A DNA stretch of 64,000 bases, from NCBI RefSeq assembly GCF_963678635.1, contig NC_087067.1, positions 23,507,547 to 23,571,546 on the forward strand. Reading direction: 5' to 3'. The stretch's first letter is position 1. The number at the start of each line of letters is the position of its first letter. The position numbers were made by a program, and so were the translations under genes. Origin of the DNA: Symsagittifera roscoffensis (Eukaryota > Xenacoelomorpha > Acoela > Convolutidae). Of this stretch, positions 58,501-64,000 are shown piece by piece. The notes under the pieces were generated by a model. That model was not told the origin of the DNA. It worked only from the letters and a program-made list of their open reading frames with translations, and did no database searches.

Positions 58501-61500
58501 ACCATGATAATTTAAATTCCTATTAAATTAAATTTTTGGTAAAATTATTCGGAAAACTTTCAAAAAATTCTGCAGTTCTGACAACCTTCATAAAATCAGA
58601 ACAGAACCGAATCATTTTTATGTATAATAGTAGTTTAAAGCTAAATGTCTTTGCAAAGTTAAGATTGCATTCAATTCAAAAACTTTTTATACTAACGTTC
58701 TCCTTGTGAGACTCGATTGTAAATTTTTCAATTAGACATTAGTAAAAATAATTTAGGGATTCAATCTCCCGCACGCACATGGCTGTTAATATTTTTTGGG
58801 ATTCAGCAAAATGAAAGGCATAAATTGTAGTTAATCTCGTCTTAGACAACGAATTTAACCAAAAAATCAAAAGAGTACGTTCATGTCGTTCATGATTAAA
58901 TTATTTTGTCCTGACAAAAAAAATTAGCCACAGAAACATAAGAGTGGACGTCCATGATGAATTTTTTTTGAATTTATTTTGAAAGAACATTCTGGCAGAA
59001 CTTGGAGCTAGTGTTCCGGATATAAAAAAAATTGTCGCATTGAGAGATACACTCAGTTTAAGTGTACATTAAATATTGAATATTATAAATAGTAGAGAGG
59101 CTTACATTGGACCAGCTACGCAAAATATTTTACCGTCGAGACGGCAGAAGACTCAAGGGTGAGCGATGCGCTTGTAATCAAGATGTCGAATTTGGCCTCG
59201 GCAATTGAGTAAACATTTCAGAAGTAATGAACGGCCTCAAATTATTTTATGGCACTATATGGAAGATGCTACAAACACAAAAAACTGATGATGGATGATA
59301 CAGTGCTGTTTTAAATTATCCGGACAAAACGCAATAAATGAATAATATTATCAAATTGGTTGATTTTAGAGAAAAATTGATGTAGACAAAAAAAGCTCAG
59401 AATTTCAGCAGAATTTATATGGTACAATCTCATTTAATTATGTCAGTGATCGACCAAGTAGTTTTGGCGTAGTTTTGATAAACTAAAAAGCCAAAAATGA
59501 TACATTTTAAGTGTTAAATGTTTTATCCCGAATTTCGCAATGCAGATTGCCCTAAATTTTTTCTACTAAAATTGTAAGCATTTTTTGTCTGATTAACTTT
59601 TGTCGAAAGTCAACCCATTTTGAGAAAAACGCATTTTATATTTTTTGCTCCAAATAATTTAATTAATTTTTGTCCGGATAATTTAAATCAGCATTGTAGC
59701 AGCCTTGAAAACTATTTGAGATCTGATGTTACTTCATCGGAGAAGGAACCGTAAACATTCTTCAAAAAGTCTGCCCGTGGTAACCCGGGTCGAGGTCTGC
59801 GATTTATGATGCAACCACGGCGGGTCGAAGACATGTAAGAGTTTGACCGACAATCCATAGTTGAGGAGGCACTATAGCCAAACTTAATGTTGAAACATCA
59901 AGTCAAATCAATAGAAGCATGAAGTCAAACACAAAGTCAAAACTTAATTATATTTATGCTTGCTCACACCGGAGTGCAAAAAATATTTTCAAAACGGCTT
60001 CTTTTTAGTGCATTAGGAGAGCTCGGAAAATCAATTGGACGTCCTAAAAAATAGGGTCGTAATTTTCGAAAAAAGTCGTAATCTTTCGAATTTTTTTTGA
60101 AAATCCGCCCCCCTCGAGAAAATCCTAGATCTTCCCCTGATCTACACTGTTTTCAATGCCAGATTTATATATCTAGATGCCTGTTTCGTTTTTCTTAGCG
60201 ATTGATGTACGCTATTTCAAACCTCATCCAATCAATCATACTAAAAGTGAATACAGATGATACATTCTATGCTACTTGCACAAGAAATCGGAACTCCACC
60301 TAACTTTTTTTAATGAAAATTTCGTTGAAAATTTAACCTTCTCAACTTTTGCATATCTCCCGCGCGCACAGGGCTGTTAATATCATTTGGGATTCAGCAA
60401 AGTGAAAGGCATAAATTGTAGTTAATATCGTCTTAGACAAATAATTTAACCAAAAAATCAAAAGAGTACGTTCATGCCGCTCATGATTAAATTATTTTGT
60501 GCTGACAAAAAAATTTAGCCGCAGAAACCTAAGAGTAGACGTCCATGATGAATTTTTTTTGAATTTATTTTGAGAGAACATTCTGGCAGAACTTGGAGCT
60601 AGTGTTCCGGATATAGAAAAAATTGTCGCATTGAGAGATACGCTCAATTTAAGTGTTTATTAAAAATTGAATAGTATAAATAGTAGAGAGGCTTACATTG
60701 GACCAGCTACGCAAAATATTTTAAAGTCGAGACGGGAGAAGATTCAAGGTTGAGCGATGGGTCAATCTCACTTAATTATGTCAGTGATCGACCAAGTAGT
60801 TTTGGCGTATCTTTGATCAACTGAAAAGTCAAAAATGATCCATTTTAAGGGTAAAATTTTTTATCCAGAATTTTGCAATACAGATTGCTCTATATTATTT
60901 CTGCTACAATTCTTAGCATTTTTTGTCTAATCAATTTTTGTCTAAAACCAACCCAATTTGAGAAAAACCCATTTTATATTTTTTGCTCCAATTAATTTAA
61001 ATAATTTTTGTCCGGATAATTCAAATCAGCATTTTAGCAGCATTGAAAACTATGTAAGATCTGAGGTTACTTCATCGGAGAAGGAACCATAAGATTTCTT
61101 TAAAAGGTCTGCCCGTGGCAACTCGGGTCAAGGTCTGCGACTTATGATGCACCCGTGACGGGTCGAAGACATGTAAGAGTTCGACCGACAGTCCGTAGTC
61201 GAGGAGGTGCTATAGCCGAACTCAATGTTAAGACATAAAGTCAAATCAATCGAAGCATGAAGTCAAACACAAAGTCAAATCTCAATTATAATTTTGCTTG
61301 CTCTTACCAGAATGTCATGGATAAAGGCCGGGTAAATAGAAAAAATTCTCTAATAATAATTAATTTTTGTTGCAAAAATAGACCATGAAACGATTAAGTT
61401 GTCATTATCATAAGTTTTTTTACACATTCTATTTAATCCAGAGTAATGGATTATGTTTGATCTAAAAACCATGATAATTTAAATTCCTATTAAATTAAAT

Positions 61501-63092
61501 TTTTGGTAAAATTATTCGGAAAACTTTCAAAAAATTCTGCAGTTCTGACAATCTTCATAAAATCAGAACAGAACCGAATCATTTTTATGTATAATAGTAG
61601 TTTAAAGCTAAATGTCTTTGCAAAATTAAGATTGCATTCAATTCAAAAACTTTTTATACTAACGTTCTCCTTGTGAGACTCGATTGTAAATTTTTCAATT
61701 AGACATTAGTAAAAATAATTTAGGGATTCAATCTCCCGCACGCACATGGCTGTTAATATTTTTTGGGATTCAGCAAAATGAAAGGCATAAATTGTAGTTA
61801 ATCTCGTCTTAGACAACGAATTTAACCAAAAAATCAAAAGAGTATGTTCATGTCGTTCATGGTTAAATTATTTTGTCCTGACAAAAAAGATTAGCCACAA
61901 AAACATAAGAGTGGACGTCCATGATGAATTTTTTTGGAATTTTTTTGAGAGAACAGTCTGGCAGAACTTGGAGCTAGTGTTCCGGATATAAAAAAAATTG
62001 TCGCATTGAGAGATACACTCAGTTTAAGTGTACATTAAATATTGAATATTATAAATAGTAGAGAGGCTTACATTGGACCAGCTACGCAAAATAATTTACA
62101 GTCGAGACGGGAGAAGACTCAAGGGTGAGCGATGCGCTTGTAATCAAGATGTCGAATTTGGCCTCGGCAATTGAGTAAACATTACAGAAGTAATGAACGG
62201 CCTGAAATATTTTTATGGCACTATATGGAAGATGCTACAAACATAAAAAACTGATGATGGATGATGCAGTGCTGTTTTAAATTATCCGGACAAAACGCAA
62301 TAAATGAATAATATTATCAATTGGTTGATTTTAGAGAAAAATTGATGTAGACAAAAAAAGCTCAGAATTTCAGCAGAATTTATATGGTACAATCTCATTT
62401 AATTATGTCAGTGATCGACCAAGTAGTTTTGGCGTAGTTTTGATAAACTAAAAAGCCAAAAATGATACATTTTAAGTGTTAAATGTTTTATCCCGAATTT
62501 CGCAATGCAGATTGCCCTAAATTTTTTCTACTAAAATTGTAAGCATTTTTTGTCTGATTAACTTTTGTCGAAAGTCAACCCATTTTGAGAAAAACGCATT
62601 TTATATTTTTTATTTTATATTATATGTAATCAAACACAAAGTCAAAACTTAATTATAATTATGCTTGCTCACACCGGAGTGTCATGGACAAAAGCCGGCA
62701 AAAGTGGAAAAATTTGCTTACTATAATTCTTTATGGTTGCAAAATTAGACCAAGAAACCGATTAAGTTGTCATTATAATGAGTTTTTTTACATATTCCAT
62801 TTAATCCAGGATAATGGATTATGATTTATCTAAAAACCATGATAATTTAAAATCCTATTAAATTATATTTTTTGTAAAATTAACCGCAAAACTGTCAAAA
62901 ACTTCTGCAGTACTTATGACCTTCATGAAATCAGAACAGAACCGAATCATTTTTACGTATAATAGTAGTTTAAACCTAATCGTTTTGGCAAAACTAAGAT
63001 TGCAATCAATTCAAATCCTTTTTATACTAATTTTCTCCTTTTGAGACTCGATTGTAAGTATTTCAATTAGACAATAGTAAGATAAATTAGGG
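49596..63092. repeat. Satellite array with higher-order structure, nine monomers
   Basis: Each monomer starts at GGCTGTTAAT. Starts are 49596, 51225, 52817, 54190, 55819, 57406, 58781, 60372 and 61748, giving lengths 1629, 1592, 1373, 1629, 1587, 1375, 1591, 1376 and about 1345. There are three types. C has a long body and tail y. A has a long body and tail x, which carries a hAT right end and 234 bp of flank. B has a body lacking roughly 240 bp and has tail y. The order is C-A-B, C-A-B, A-B, then a last monomer with tail y and a deletion near 62610. The higher-order period is about 4.59 kb, then 2.97 kb. All contain GCCCGTGG...CGGGTCGAGGTCTGC and GTCCGGATAATT blocks. No coding frame is conserved between monomers. 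Confidence 0.95.
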
Positions 63093-63700
63093 ATTCAATA
63101 CAGTTCTTAATAATGATTACTATAGCTCAAAATTGGATTATAATGTCCAGAATATGAGTTTTTTTTGCTATAGAAATTCTGAATTTTAGTGGTAAGAAAA
63201 TCCCTAGAATCTCTAAAAAAAGGATTATATTGTCCAAAATACGGAATATTTTGTCTAGAAAGAGGATTTTGTGCTTAAAAAATATGATTTCTGAAATCCA
63301 ACATCAAAACTTCAGCTTCAAAAATCTAATTTATAGATAGATTTGTACCAAGAAACCTCTCTCAATGTTTGAGTGAGCTAAAACAACTTGAGGTGAGTTG
63401 TTTACCGCAAACTGTAAATTTCATGAGATTCCTCAAATTATTTAAAACAAAAGGCTCCCGCGGTAAACAAAAAAAATATTTTTATTAAAAAAATCTATTT
63501 TTATTAAAAAAATCTTTAAATGCCATTTCTAAGATCAGTTTATTTAGCTTCTTGTCAACAGATTCGACAAATGATTTGAAAAATCAACAAAGAACAAATA
63601 GTGTTGCTGTGAAAAACTAGTTTGTTACTGATTTCAATAGTTTCTTTTCAGATCAAACATCAGCATTAAAAATGAATAGAAAAGCATACAATTTATTTTT
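63093..63700. other. AT-rich spacer after the array
   Basis: No gene or recognised repeat. A short duplication of TTTTTATTAAAAAAATCT occurs near 63480-63512. Confidence 0.5.
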
Positions 63701-64000
63701 GTTCCGACTTTCGATACGAAAGTAACGGAATATTTGTGCTCGGGGTGGGTTTTTTTTTTCTTCAGACAAATTTCGACTTTTTAACTAGCCATTTTTGATG
63801 GAATTTTTTTGCATCATTCGAAAGCTATTGTTGTCCTGAGCTTAAATTTTAAAAGATATTTTCCCTGTGATCATTTTTCGTAAAGTTGTGAGGGTTTAAA
63901 GATAGCCATTTTGGCCATTTTGACCAATTTGGGACAATTAACGCGCGATATAATTCGCGCCATTAACGCATAAGCGGAGATTTAATCCGTCTTAGAAGTC
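63701..64000 (-). repeat. F1 repeat, reverse, cut by window end
   Basis: Starts GTTCCGACTTTCGATACGAA with the perfect hairpin ACTTTCG/CGAAAGT (loop of three). It continues through GTGCTCGGGGTGGG, TGATCATTTTTCG and CGCGATATA, and runs out of the window at the TTAATCCGTCTTAGAA block. The missing end should lie about 200 bp beyond. Confidence 0.9.

Noticed and set aside
49571-63092. Protein-coding repeats in the large array
   Set aside because: Short open frames (51690-51875, 52510-52746, 54310-54531) are not conserved between monomers and are interrupted in sister copies.

Overview
The window is a piece of an animal (invertebrate metazoan) nuclear genome. It is AT-rich and gene-poor, has GT-AG splice signals, an intronless seven-helix receptor gene, separate exons of a second receptor-like gene, and many eukaryotic transposons. 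The lineage cannot be fixed from the sequence alone. Two runs of exactly 200 N (120-319, 39204-39403) mark assembly gaps.

Layout. 3466-10321 holds a complete but disabled Ty3/gypsy-type LTR retrotransposon on the minus strand, with two 206-bp LTRs, gag, protease, RT-RNase H, a DD35E integrase and a long tail, broken by several stops and frameshifts. A decayed FLYWCH-MULE transposase follows at 10775-11690. From about 11.7 to 35 kb the DNA is a patchwork of short non-autonomous elements. These include hAT-like MITEs (TIR CAGGGGCGGAT, 8-bp target duplications), a Mutator-like foldback element with a 9-bp duplication, a MITE with a 14-bp TIR, and two dispersed families sharing subterminal GTTCCGAC/GTCGGAAC repeats and hairpin ends. 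Host coding sequence in this stretch is limited to a tentative THAP-like exon (27.4 kb, minus) and two spliced GPCR-like exons (30.6 and 32.0 kb, plus).

36.8-37.3 kb is a 22-bp minisatellite. 38.7-42.0 kb holds the clearest host gene, a 315-residue intronless rhodopsin-like receptor on the minus strand (41083-42030), and a few uncertain coding segments. 42.5-47.5 kb is dispersed repeats followed by a diverged ~163-bp tandem repeat. A 28-nt candidate microexon with strong splice signals lies at 48457-48484.

49571-63092 is a ~13.5-kb satellite array of nine monomers (1.37-1.63 kb) arranged as a higher-order repeat. Its first two monomers sit between hAT-like inverted ends flanked by a perfect 8-bp duplication (ATCTACAC). 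The right hAT end and its flanking DNA were later copied along with the array. This composite is the most unusual structure in the window. A further copy of the first dispersed family runs off the right edge.
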